A stretch of DNA of 64,000 nt, from positions 496,001-560,000 of the forward strand of contig CAMRHE010000166.1 in the NCBI GenBank assembly GCA_947044405.1, written 5' to 3'. The translations under genes and the position numbers were made by a program. A model generated the notes under the pieces. The model was not told the origin of the DNA, did no database searches, and worked only from the letters and a program-made list of their open reading frames with translations. This document shows positions 1 to 10,807 of the stretch, piece after piece. The stretch comes from Leptodactylus fallax. Its lineage: Eukaryota > Chordata > Amphibia > Anura > Leptodactylidae. Each line of letters starts with the position of its first letter. Within the stretch, counting starts at the first letter, position 1.

Positions 1-241
1 CTGTTGGTGCAAGTTAACGGACAACCCAAACACGACTCTGTTTGCAACTGTATTTTACATCTGTAAATTTGTGTAACTTTTTATTTTTTTTTTTTTAATT
101 GCAAAAAAAGTGAACCCAGTATAGATTGAAGAGAAGACAGTGTTTGTACCCAACTGTGACTCAGTATAAACTACAGGATAAACACATTAGGAACCATGCA
201 TCGCCTGTGCCCTTTCCAGTGGAAACAAAAGGGAATGTCTC
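1..241. other. Flank left of the Penelope-like element
   Basis: AT-rich sequence with a T-run near position 90. I see no gene, RNA or recognisable repeat here. It is the pre-insertion side of the large element that starts at 254. Confidence 0.5.
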
Positions 242-253
242 CAGTTCTTACTT
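242..253. repeat. Target site duplication, left copy
   Basis: The 12-mer CAGTTCTTACTT directly precedes the inverted terminal repeat and recurs exactly at 14025-14036, just after the right end. A following T makes the match 13 bases. This delimits the whole 13.8 kb block as one insertion later expanded by nested elements. Confidence 0.8.
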
Positions 254-374
254 TAGTAAAGTAGTAAAAAAACAGGGTATGTATGAGCGCTACTTAATCA
301 GCCAGACATGTCTTAAAATGAAACTTTTTTTTATTGGATCACAATGTTACTCCACAAGGTGGCGATATAAAGTA

Positions 375-418
375 TGGCAACGCGTTTCGACGTCTTAACT
401 GACGTCTTCATCAGGCCA
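375..418 (-). ncRNA. Hammerhead ribozyme motif, left arm
   Basis: On the minus strand the order is: stem I strand TGGC (418-415), core CTGATGA, an extra A, stem II GACGTC paired with a second GACGTC around a 6-nt loop, core GAAA, palindromic stem III ACGCGT, predicted cleavage after the following T, and stem I partner GCCA. All invariant hammerhead core positions are present. The motif is identical to 13695-13738. Stem III is only about 2 bp in a monomer, so dimerisation through the palindrome is likely, as reported for other short-stem-III hammerheads. Activity is inferred, not shown. Confidence 0.72.
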
Positions 419-1021
419 ACTAGATAAGAATCGAATAAAACAGTGGTATAGTATAATGTATAATAAATAATATAAGATATAATAAAAACATTGTTATACA
501 AAAGAAACAATCTACATGTATATACATAGACACACACATACACACACACACATGTATACATCTATGTACACACATATCCCAGCACACATATAAATGTACA
601 CATATGGTGGCAATCAACAAATGGTTAATGTATAAATAAGTAAAATGAAAAGTGAATGGATTGGTATAAGAACAAATATGGGTTAGATAGATATGAAAAA
701 TGGTTATAGTTAATGAGAGAGGAGATGGAGGATATATATGGTACCAAGATTAGATGATTAGGTAGGTAATAATAGAATAGGGGGATATATATGAATACGT
801 CTAGGAAATAATTGTAATAAATGAAAAGAAGGGGGGAGGGATATGGTTGTGACATACAATAGATGAATGAGTAGTCAATACATCTGGTTGTTTATAAAAG
901 GTGGTGGAGTGTGAGAGTATATCTAATTGATACAATAAATAATTAGGATAGGGATGGGATAGTTGATAAAAAATGAAGTGAAGGATAGTTGATGAAAAAA
1001 TGGATAATAAGCAGGAAATGA

Positions 1022-1024
<3 letters not shown>

Positions 1025-1062
<38 letters not shown>
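1025..1062. repeat. (TA)n microsatellite in left pLTR
   Basis: About 19 TA units. The matching tract in the right arm lies near 13050-13092 and is slightly longer, so copy number changed after the arms were formed. Confidence 0.9.
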
Positions 1063-1064
<2 letters not shown>

Positions 1065-1758
1065 TACATGGATGGTTAGATGAATGAGCAATAAATAAAT
1101 AATTCAATGGATAAATCATGGGTACATGAGCAAATAAATGGAACATCAGATAAATAGATATGTAATGATAATCCTAATAATTGATTGTAAATGTTTGTAG
1201 GGTTAAATGAGAAATACACTTAAAGTAGACTAAATAGTGGATATAATGTTTGTAGAAGCAACTACTGATTTGATATATACAGAGTTGATGTGAAATATAA
1301 ACAAATAAATAGATAGATAAATGTGACCTTAAAAGCCTATAATGAATAACTAAATGGATATGGGGATGAAAGTTTAGACTTACCACGCTAGATCATGGAG
1401 CAGGCACAAAGTGTGCCCCTCATGATACTAGCGCTTTAAATAATAGCTTGATTAGTGCAGGTGGCATTGAGAGAGAAAAAAAAAAAAAAATACAGAGTTG
1501 ATGTGAAATATAAACAAATAAATAGATAAATGTGACCTTAAAAGCATATAATGAATAACTAAATGGATATGGAGATGAAGGTTTAGACTTACCACGCTAG
1601 ATCATGGAGCAGGCACAAAGTGTGCCTCTCATGATACTAGCGCTTTAAGTAAGGGCTTGATTAATTTGTAGCATCCTCTGTAATTTCTTGTAATTCTGTC
1701 CAATCGGAATGCCAGCCGAGCATCCCTGATATCTCAGTCCCTGGGGGACACGAACACA

Positions 1759-3546
1759 GTGGCATCACCACAGAACTTCCATTTTTCTCCAGAAGAATCT
1801 CACAAAATGAGGGATCTGTTTCTTCAACTGGAGAATTTCCTCAAAATAGAAACAACACATTACCTAGATTATAAGTTTCTTCAAATATACGATGAAGAGA
1901 AAGTTCTACCTAAAGGCTTAAAATGGTCTATCAAATGTCCATTCCCCAATGATCCACTATTTAACCAGGAATGGGACTCAATTCTACATGTCTGCTCTGA
2001 GAACCTCCTTCGGTGCCTCACTTCCAAAAGACAATCGCTTTATCAAGAAGCAACTTTAATCATCCAAGATATTTCAACCCAACTAGGAATCTATGAAAGA
2101 CATCCAGACTTCTCTAATCGGATAAAGAGCATCAACCAAAGGATCCACATTCTTGAAGTAGAAATTACAAAGAAAAAAGGTCAAAAACTAAAACGAGACC
2201 GCATACAACGAGATGACCCTACAATAGACAATATGGACGATTCTAGTCTACAATTAGAGAATGTGTCATATTTTTTACCCGTTTCTATCCAAGACACCAC
2301 ATCAAGGAGTTGTACAACCATACGTACTCCTATACCTAGAAGTAGAGTAAGACCCCCTTTCAAACCAAAACCCCCCATTCTCACATGGGAAAACTAGGAC
2401 ATTCAATAGAACTAAAGTAACTAACTCTCAGACTTCCACCCTTAATACTATTTCTCCCCAACCAACGTCGACATCCATTTTACCATCCATATTACCTACC
2501 ATTGACAACAATATGGTAGGTGTAACATCTACCTTACCAGCTGACCTACCTTCAGCATCGCATTCCAATTACTGTATAAATCCACCTCTTCCAGTAAGCC
2601 CTCTGCTTACCACCACACCATCATCAATTCCTATTAACCCATCCAGTTCCTCCAAACCGATTACATCCAACTGTCCTCTCAGTCCTATTACCCTAGGCCC
2701 TATACCCCACTTGGCATTCAAAGCCACCGAACTTGAAACCCGGTTGTCCTTGCTACCCTCCCCAAGTCTGCCTCTCAATCTATCTCAACTAACCACCCAT
2801 GATGATCCACCCTCACCAATACCACTAACCATTCATGATGATCCACCCTCGCCAACACCATCCTCTACCATACAACCAGGTCCCAACCTTTTGGCCAGCA
2901 ACACCACTGGGACTAGGGACACCAGCACCCGTCCCTCTCTGGGCTCCCTCACTACCTCCTCCTTTAATTTTTCCATTGACTCTTTTTTAGCTCTTCCTTC
3001 CCAACTAACAATGCCTCCCATCCCCCCTCATCCTCCTGTACAACAATCCATCACCACCCTTCTGCCTCCAATCACAAGTTCCACCACTATTACCCGTTTC
3101 TTCCAAACCAGCCGTCGAGTTTGTACCAAAACAAAAAGAGAAACAGACCCAGAGGATGTCGAGGTGGAAGGAACAAATCAAAACCCAAAAAGGAGAAACC
3201 TCCCACCGACCTAAGTACTTATACCCCCTCTGAAAACAAAATTTTCAATCTATCCAGTCACATACTTAATCTGAACGATACTAAATTACTCAGCAAAGGT
3301 CTGGCGTTCTGCCCTACATCTCAACCTAATGGGTTCCAGTTGTTTCTGGATCTCAATAGATTCATTAGACAACTAACCCTAACTAGACATTTTTCTATCA
3401 TTGAAAATCCAATACACCCTCAATCTACCACTCTTACCACTAACTCTACACCTGTACCTATCCCAGTTGATGTACATCCCTTGTCCAACTTTAATCCAAC
3501 ATACCACAGAGGTCCAGCTATTGAAACCATTTTTTTCTTTGGTTAA
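1759..3546 (+). pseudogene. PLE ORF, N-terminal region (broken)
   Basis: Three partly overlapping frames (1759-2397, 2513-3214, 3121-3546) appear to be one degraded N-terminal region. The first part is charged and helix-prone. The second is rich in Pro, Ser and Thr. The third begins with a basic Lys/Arg stretch and leads into the RT region. The opening codon of the first frame is GTG, so the true start is unclear. A stop at 2395 and shifts near 3150 and 3531 (in a T run) break it. I cannot assign a domain; position before the RT suggests the poorly conserved N-terminus of the PLE protein. Confidence 0.6.
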
Positions 3547-5166
3547 TGAAGATTTTCATAAACTCAACACTACCCGTAAAACCCCAGACAACTTATCTTT
3601 AGCAGAATTTAAAGCCCTGAAAAACCTCAAAGAAAATACCAACATTATAATACGTCCTGCCGATAAGGGAGGTGGCATAGTAATACAAAACCGCGAGGAT
3701 TATATTCTAGAAGCTAATCGCCTCTTGAAAGATAAAGAATTTTATGAACAACTCGATACCAACCCACTACCTACATATATTTCTGAATATAGAACTCTTA
3801 TTAACTCAGCCACCAGCAATGGCCTTCTAACTAAGAAAGAAAAGAAGTTCCTACAAGTCATAGAACCTCCCTTACCCTTTGTCTACCAACTTCCCAAAAT
3901 TCTCAAATCACTTACCAACCCACCTGGCCTCCCTATAATTTCAGGCATTGGATCTCTCACCAGTAACCTTTCACACTTTATTGATTTACATCTTCAAAAA
4001 CTGTTCCTTGACCTTCCTTCATATCTTAAAGACTCAACTCAACTAATTAACCATCTAAAAACCTTAAATGATGGAAATGCTACCAAAACCAATTGGGCCC
4101 TCCTAACAGCAGATGTAACGGCCCTATACTCCAATATAGCCCATCCCCATGGTCTAGCAGCAATCAATCATTTCCTTGCCAATAATTCCTCAATGCCTCC
4201 AACACAAAGAGGATTCATTTTACATGGGATCCAATTCATACTTGAACATAACATCTTTTCATTTCAAAACAACATTTTCCGTCAAACAAAGGGCTGCGCC
4301 ATGGGCACGAGGTTTGCGCCATCCTACGCAAATCTGTTTATGAGTTTATTTGAGAGAACATACATCCAAACCCCAGGTGAGAACAATAAACATATAATAT
4401 TCTATAAAAGATATATTGATGACTTGTTTTTTTGTTTGGGACGGTGATGAATTATCAGCCTCAAATTTCATCACATCTCTAAACAATAATGAAATGGGAA
4501 TATCATTCACCCATCATTACTCTCAGACCAGTATCGAATTTTTAGATCTCCTGATCTCTAAAACCATAGATAATACATTTTCCACCGAAACATACTTTAA
4601 ATCTGTGGACGTCAATAGTTACTTAGACTACCGCAGTGCTCACTACATTCCCTGGCTTAACAATATACCTTTTAGCCAACTAAAAAGAATTCGAAAAAAA
4701 TTGTGATGACAATGACACCTTCAGAACCCAGTCCAAAATATTAAAACGCAGATTCATGGATAAACATTATCCAAAATCTGTAGTACAAAATGCGATTAAG
4801 AGAACCTCTGAATTATCACAGGCTTCATGTTTAATAGAGAAACAAAAACAGGATCCTTCAACCCTTCCCATCAAACACAGGTCTAGTTTTATAACCACAT
4901 ACAACTCCAGTCATAAACTAATAAAATCTATCATAACTCAACACTGGGATATTCTTCTGAGTGACTGCTATCTTCAGCAACAACTTCCCAAACGACCCAC
5001 AATTACTTTCAGAAGAGCCACTACCCTGCGGAATCTTTTAGCCCCCAGCCGAATCCGTATGGAAAAGAATAAAACAGATAACACTCTATCACTAAAAAAA
5101 GGAGTTTTCAGATGCGGACACCCACGATATGCTTGTTGTAGTAATATTAAACATCAACAAACCTTC
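3535..5166 (+). pseudogene. PLE reverse transcriptase (broken)
   Basis: The frame 3535-4447 contains the PLE-type RT sequence: a NIIIRPADKGGG block near 3640, motif A TADVTALYSNI near 4105, motif B GCAMGTRFAPSYANLFM near 4291-4341, and motif C YIDD near 4413. After motif C the reading frame moves twice, at a T run near 4424 and an A run near 4690, and continues in 4430-4706 and 4756-5166 with a Cys-rich CGHPRYACC segment typical of the RT-nuclease linker. The DIRS insertion then interrupts the protein; the nuclease resumes at 10467. Both late shifts lie in homopolymers, so sequencing error is possible. As written it is a pseudogene. Confidence 0.85.
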
Positions 5167-5177
5167 ATTCCCCTTAC

Positions 5178-5310
5178 GTCCGACAGCAGCACAATATGGG
5201 GTATCTCTGCCCCTGTGTGTTGTTTAGGACAGGTGGAACCTTTAATTAGCACCAAAAAGGTGCCTCCTACTAGCCCTATAAGAGGGCACAAGAGACCTCC
5301 CTCCACTGTG
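5178..5310. repeat. DIRS left inverted terminal repeat
   Basis: About 133 bases starting GTCCGACAGCAGCACAATAT and ending CCACTGTG. It is the near-exact reverse complement of 10282-10415. The next 300 bases are GC-rich and hold no intact ORF I can assign. Confidence 0.88.
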
Positions 5311-6407
5311 TTTTTTTCTGTCCTGTGTGGAACAGGTGGACGGAGGTCTCTTGTGACCTCCCGTTGCTAGGGGTTTTAGTTACTCCTGGCTTACCTTCTT
5401 GGGGTACCTCGGTCCCAAAGAAAAAACCTCCGGTCCTTCAGGCCTTCGCACCGCAGCGCAGCGTTATCCGGCATCCATCTGCAGGCAGCGCGATCCCGGA
5501 AGTAAGCGGGGAACCGCCTCGGCCGGAACTTTTCTCCGGTTCCGTGTTCCCAGGGGAAGGAAGCCTTTGCGCACCACCGCGCCCTACTTCCGGTTTTCTC
5601 GGGAAAAGTGCGGTAAGTTTGGAAATTTAAAATTTAAAGGCAAAATATAGAATTGATTTTTGCTGCTTGTATTTTGAGCCTCTGGCTTAGGCTTATGCTC
5701 CCTTATGTTCCATTATGGCATTTGACTTGTTTTGGTGCTGTATAAATGTTTCTTGTTGGCTTCCTCCCCTCGCTGCTGGATTACATTTAAAAGGTCTGAA
5801 TGCAGTCCTTTATTTGTTGAGTGAGTGGTTTCTAGCTCCTCTGCTGCGGGTTGCGGTGGCTGGTTTTTTTCTGACGGTTTTTTTCTCTCTTCAAGTGACC
5901 GATTCAAAAAAAAAAAAAAAAAAAAAAGAGGTACCCCTTGGGTTTTTATGCGATGCTTGGCGATCTTCCCTGTTTCAGTGTCACGTGGCTGTTTGATGTT
6001 TCAGATGTCATCTTCTGCAGCACGTAATGGCGATGCGCTTAGGAGGAAAAATTCCTCTAAACTTGAAACACCTAATGTGTTTGGATTGCAATACCCCTTT
6101 ACCTGATGGCTATGATTTTACCCGCTGTCACCAGTGTCGCAGACCCTGCCGGAAGTACCTTCTATAAGAGGTTGTTACTTGGGTAAAGGACTTTATGAGG
6201 AGTCTCTTAAAGGAGATTCGTTCTTCCATCGCCCAGATTGCCAAGAGACCGCAGATTGAGACACAATCTTCCTTACGGATCTCTGATGAAGATTATCAGA
6301 TAGTGGACGAGACACTCTCATCTGACGATTCCACTGAAGATCCCAGCAGGCCGTGCTTCCACTCGAAAAATTAAGCCGGCTGCTGAAGTCCATCCGGTCT
6401 AAGGATC

Positions 6408-7102
6408 GTGATGTTGACGGGGGAAGCCTCCGTGTCCACCTATAGAGGGCCTAGGGTCTTCCAAGTGGACCAGACATTACAAAAATTAATGTCCTCAGAG
6501 TGGAGAAGTCCTGAAAAACCGCTTGTGGTTCCTAGGAGGTTCACCGCTTTATTCCCAGTTGCTCAATGGGATCAATGGGGTCCTCCTCCCAAGGTGGATA
6601 TGGCGGTGGCTAAACTGTCCTGCTGCACTAAGGTACCATCAGATGATGGAGCAAATCTGCACGACGCCATGGCAGGCGCTTCGACAATACCTTCAAGAAG
6701 GCTTATTCAGCTGCCTCGCCCAAGACCGCTGTGCGGTTGCGTCCTGTGAAGTGTCAGCCAAATTATGTACTGACCTGGTCCACCTCAAAAGTGACCGACT
6801 CTGGAGTCTCCAGAGACGAGCTGCTAGGGTTTCTAGGCTCAGTTTCCCTGGCAGCTGAATATTTAACGGAAGCCTCCCACCATCAATTAAGGCTGGCGGC
6901 CAAATCCCTGGCACTTACCAAGAACACTGCAGAAGGAAGACCTCTATGGTTAAAATCTTGGAGAGCTGTGTTCCCCTCAAAGTATAATTTGTGCGCATTA
7001 CCCTTTGAGCCGGGTAGAGTCTTTGGCTGTGCCCTAGACGAGATCCTAGAGGGCTTGGCCGACAAGAAGGGTAAACCTTTTACCCCAGGCCTTCAGAGGT
7101 AG
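6408..7102 (+). pseudogene. DIRS gag-like protein (broken)
   Basis: Two overlapping frames (6408-6749 and 6731-7102). The second ends with a pattern I associate with DIRS gag C-termini: an AAKSLAL segment, PLWLKSW, SKYNLC and ALDEILEGL near the end. The join implies a frameshift near 6740. In retroelements gag packages the RNA; the order gag, RT, recombinase fits DIRS. Sequence 5640-6400 upstream shows only fragments, including an A run near 5907, and no confident start codon. Confidence 0.6.
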
Positions 7103-7360
7103 GTCTGGCTCTGGCCGTGGTAGAGGCTATCCGCCTCGTCGTGGAAGGCAGTCCAGAGAGGCTCTAGTTATTCCTCTAGAGGCGCCGGCCGGAGATTCCG
7201 AAGTCTGATGATAAAAAAGTCAAACCTAGCTTTTGACATCAGAAGCAGTTTTCCTGTGGCCGAGATTCCTGTCGGAGGTCGTGTCTCCCACTTTCTCAAC
7301 TGCGGGCAGGAAAAAATTCGAGACCCATGGGTCCGGTAGGTAATCCAAAGAGGTTATGCA

Positions 7361-8879
7361 ATGAAGTTCCTCCGTCCTCCTCAGGATCGGTTTGTGTTAA
7401 CTCGCAGCCTCCCTGGAATGGTTCATCCGAGAGTACATTCACAAGGGAGCCCTGGTGGAAGTCCCTTCTCTAGAAGAAGGACCCAGTGTCTATTCTCCCG
7501 TCTTCCTGATGCCAAAACCGGCAGACAAGTGGAGAATGATCATAGACTTAAGGTACCTCAACCGCTTCATCAAAAAGAAGCGCTTCCATAGGAAAACCAT
7601 AAAGTCTGTCACCACCTTTCTCCTCTAAGGCGATGTTTTTTGTGACTTTGGATATAAAAGACGCCTATTTGCATATTTCTATTTACCTCCACACAGAAGG
7701 TTTTTTTCTAAGGATTGCCGTAGTAGTTTCCGGCCACAGGAAGCACTTTCAATTCACAGCACTACCCTTCGGGATCTCCTCTGCTTCCCACACCTTTACA
7801 AAGGTAGTGGCCCCCATAACGGCCACCCTCAGGCTTCAGGGGATATTCTTGGTGCCTTATCTAGACGACTGGTTGATAAAGGCCCAGTCAAAGTCTGTTC
7901 TGCTCCAGTACCTACAGACAGCCTTCAGAGTCTGTGATGGCTTATAAATTGGGAGAAGTCAAAAACGATCCCTTCAACTCGAAGGAAGTTCCTCTGAGAA
8001 AACTACTTCCTAGATTGAGTCCGCCTGCAAATCTCCTTGACACCAGCAAGGAAGGAGAAGCTGGTTGTGGCAGTCCGGCACCTCTTCAAAAAGCCGATAG
8101 CCTCCATCAGAACATTGATGAAGATCCTGGGCTTGATGTCTTCCGCAGTGGAGGCAGTCCCATGGGCCTTGTGGCACTTACATCCCCTCCAGAAGGAGTT
8201 ACTAGAGGCTTGGGATCGCTCCCTTCTTACATTCAGCAAGAAGATTCGACTCTCCCCCAGGACCCGTCTTTTTCCCTCAAGTGGTGGTTGCACCTGAAAG
8301 ACGGAAGATCCATGGTCCAACCTTCTTGGACCCTGTTGACTACAGATGCATCCCTCTCGGGATGGGGAGCCCATTGGACGAAAACTCCATAAAGGGAGTC
8401 TGGAGCGCTCCTGAAAAAAGGACCTCGTCCAACTGGAAGGAGCTCAGAGCCGTATATCGTGCCTTACTCTATTGCTTGCCTCTTTCCAGGGAAGAGCAGT
8501 CAAAATCCGGTCAGACAACATGACCACAGTGCTGTACGTGAACAGACAGGGAGGCACCAGATCACCAACCCTCCTTAGGGAGGCAGATCTGATATTTACA
8601 TGGGCAGAGAAAAATCTAACCCATTTATCCGCAGTTCACATCAAGGGCTCCCTGAACATAGTAGCGGATCGGTTGAGTCGGGGTTATGCCGTATCAGGAG
8701 AATGGTCACTCAATCCAGAAGTCTTTCATCAGATTACCCTGAACAGGGGTCTTCCAGAAATAGACCTCATGGCAACCCGACTCAATGCCAAGGTGGAGAA
8801 GTTCTGTTCCCTTTACCAGGAGGACAATCCCTTGGCAGTGGATGCCCTGTCCATCCCTTGGAGGTCCAGGCTGGCATAA
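7361..8879 (+). pseudogene. DIRS reverse transcriptase-RNase H (broken)
   Basis: RT motifs are spread over several frames: a primer-grip-like MIIDLRYLN near 7540, motif A TLDIKDAYLHISI at 7645-7683, motif B LPFGISSASHTFTKV near 7765, and motif C VPYLDDWLI at 7852-7878. RNase H follows with TTDASLSGWGAHW near 8340, WKELRAVY near 8440, and IRSDNMTTVLYVNRQGG with HIKGSLNIVADRLSR at 8505-8690. At least three shifts or stops separate these blocks. Motifs are complete although the reading frame is not, so this is a relic of an element once competent to synthesise cDNA. Confidence 0.85.
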
Positions 8880-8924
8880 AAAAAGAGCATCTTCCCTCCA
8901 ATTCCAATAATACCAAAGGTATTA

Positions 8925-10133
8925 ATGAAAATCAGACAGGACCAAGTCTCTGTGATAGCCATCATTCCATTCTGGCCAAAAAGAGCTTGGTTTTTCCCAA
9001 CTCATGGAGATGAGTCGAGGGATATATTGGAGGCTCCCCCCCATCCAGAACCTGGTTTCCCAAGGATCTCTGAAGTGCCAGGATCTCTGGAGATTCAACC
9101 TGACAGCCTGGAGGTTGAGCAGTCCCTACAGCAGGATAGAGGACTGTCAGAGGCCATCCTGAAGACCCTTTATTCTGCAAGAGCAGAATCTACCAATAAG
9201 AACTACCAGAGGACAGCCAAGATTTTCATGGAGTGGTGCTCCAAGAAGGGTATTAATAATCTAGAACCTTCAACGGCTGATATTTTCTTCAGGACGGTTT
9301 GGATAAGGGCCTTGCCCCTGCCACTTTGAAAGTGTAGATTGCGGCCCTCTCCGCTCATTTGAACAGACGTCTGTCTCAGGATCCTCTGGTTGCAAGGTTC
9401 CTTAAAGGGGCAATGAGGCTAAAGCCCTCAGTATCATCCCCAGTGGGACCTTGCGGTAGTCATTACAGGCCTGTGCGGTCCTCCATTTGGACCCTTGGAG
9501 ACTACGGGGATAAAATATTTAGCCTACAAACCACTTTTTTGTTGGCTATTATATCTGCCAAAGAGTAGGGGTACTCCAGGCCCTCTCTTCTAGAGAACCG
9601 TACATTTTGTTTTTGCAGATAGGGTGCACCTTAGGTTTGCCTGGGTTTATCCCTAAGGTCCCCTCATACTATAATAGCAATCAGCTATTTTCGTTACCTG
9701 TGTTTTTCCCCTCTCCAACCTCTGAGGAGGAATAAAAGCTCAACACCTTAGATGTGGTAAGGTGTCTGTGGATTTACCTTTTTTCACACTCAACCGCTTA
9801 AGAAGGCCGAAAGCCTACTAATTGATATGCAGTGTAAAAACAGAGGCCTCGAGGCTTCCAAGCCTACTCTATCCACATGGATCAAGGAGACAATTAAGTC
9901 TTCCTTTCTTATTCAGGAGTTATTCCCTCCAGTCTTTCTACGGCCACTCGACCTGGGTTGTCGACTTCTTTGGCTGAGTATCGGTCCTTACCATTGGACC
10001 AGATTTGTGCGGCTGCATTATAGTCATCTCAGTTGACCTTTTGTTAAACATTATCATTGGACATCCGCAGTTTCCAGACAACTGCCTTTGGTCAGTCAGT
10101 CCTTGATGTTGTAAGGCGAGGAAACCCTCCCTA
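8925..10133 (+). pseudogene. DIRS tyrosine recombinase (broken)
   Basis: The frame 8925-9329 contains the N-terminal SAM-like part of a DIRS recombinase (TLYSARAESTNKNYQRTAKIF, WCSKKGINN). Later pieces at 9359-9568 and 9827-10036 are degraded. Near 10010-10130 a terminal segment with SAVSRQLP-like text and the ending VLDVVRRGNPP fits the recombinase C-terminus. I cannot locate a complete R-H-R-Y catalytic set. The assignment rests on position after RNase H and the N-terminal motif. Confidence 0.65.
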
Positions 10134-10152
10134 GGGGAATTACTTGTTATCT

Positions 10153-10238
10153 CCCCATATTGTGCTGCTGTCGGATGTAAGGGGAATCGTTGATTGTAAT
10201 GTCAATCTGTATTCCCTTAGTCCAGACAGCAGCACAAG
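10153..10238. repeat. DIRS internal complementary region
   Basis: This block joins a copy of the outermost left-end sequence (reversed) to sequence shared with the right end: CCCCATATTGTGCTGCTGTC, then GTAAGGGGAAT, then CGTTGATTGTAATGTCAATC, then GTCCAGACAGCAGCACAA. DIRS elements use such a region to template the two ends during circle formation. It independently supports the element borders. Confidence 0.75.
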
Positions 10239-10281
10239 GCTTCCCTCCCTAGAAGCTTGTTTCCTGTTACTTTATAATTTA

Positions 10282-10415
10282 CACAGTGGAGGGAGGTCTC
10301 TTGTGCCCTCTTATAGGGCTAGTAGGAGGCACCTTTTTGGTGCTAATTAAAGGTTCCACCTGTCCTAAACAACACACAGGGGCAGAGATACCCCATATTG
10401 TGCTGCTGTCTGGAC
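10282..10415. repeat. DIRS right inverted terminal repeat
   Basis: Reverse complement of 5178-5310 with very few differences, ending GTGCTGCTGTCTGGAC. A further 51 bases to 10466, shared with the internal complementary region, separate it from the resumed PLE frame. Confidence 0.88.
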
Positions 10416-10466
10416 TAAGTAGTTTTGGATGTAATCGTTGATTGTAATGTCAATCTGTATTCCCTA

Positions 10467-10806
10467 ACGAAAGTTTCCCCATTAATTCATTTCTAAATTG
10501 TAATACCAATTATGTTATTTATGTGTTAGAATGCCCTTGTAACCTTCAATATGTTGGTCGCACCATCCAACCTTTGCACTTACGCATTAACAACCACCGA
10601 TCAAATGTTACCAAGGGATTCAAAAAACATAACCTTTCCTTACACTGTTCTCTCAAACACCAAAAAGATTTCAAACATATTTCCATCATCCCCATTGAAC
10701 ACATCCCTAATACTGCTCCCAACCGTTTTTTACAACTCCGCCAACGTGAATCTTTTTGGATTTACAAACTTAATACACTCATGCCCCATGGTCTTAATGA
10801 CACTGT
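10467..10806 (+). pseudogene. PLE GIY-YIG endonuclease (split)
   Basis: The PLE frame resumes here and is open to the Tc1 insertion. It reads YVIYVLECPCNLQYVGRT, a GIY-YIG start with the two tyrosines, then LRINNHR and a later conserved E in RQRESFWIYKLNTL. This nuclease domain is diagnostic of PLE C-termini and makes the target cut. The last residue before Tc1 is the T of LNDT; the frame continues beyond Tc1 at 12374 with VESNF and a stop at 12389-12391. Excising Tc1 with one TA therefore restores the end exactly, showing Tc1 is the younger insertion. Confidence 0.9.
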
Positions 10807-10807
10807 A

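Larger units (their letters stand above)
254..1663 (-). repeat. Left pLTR arm, inverted
   Basis: Reading the minus strand reproduces 12443-13858 almost base for base, so the arms form a 1.41 kb inverted repeat separated by about 10.8 kb. The arm includes the hammerhead motif, a (TA)n tract and part of a roughly 215-bp internal tandem duplication with an oligo(A) tract (about 1478-1492 on the + strand). The last 166 bases of the right pLTR are missing here, so this copy is truncated. Both arms carry the same internal duplication, which therefore predates the inversion. Short ORFs in the arm come from AT-rich sequence and are not genes. Confidence 0.85.
5167..10466 (+). mobile_element. DIRS-type tyrosine-recombinase retrotransposon
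   Basis: Inverted terminal repeats (5178-5310 and 10282-10415), an internal complementary region (about 10153-10238) and decayed gag, RT-RNase H and tyrosine-recombinase sequence give the DIRS layout. The RT motif is YLDD and the recombinase lies 3' of RNase H. The left edge is placed by the match between the internal region and the bases CCCCTTAC before the inverted repeat; the right edge is where the PLE frame resumes. Exact ends are uncertain by a few bases. The coding parts have several stops and shifts. DIRS integrates by recombination of a circular DNA, which fits the lack of a clear target duplication. Confidence 0.85.

Noticed and set aside
801..1146. ORFs with Ile-Tyr repeats (also near 13021, 24926, 28430 and 35680)
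   Set aside because: They are translations of (TA)n microsatellites.
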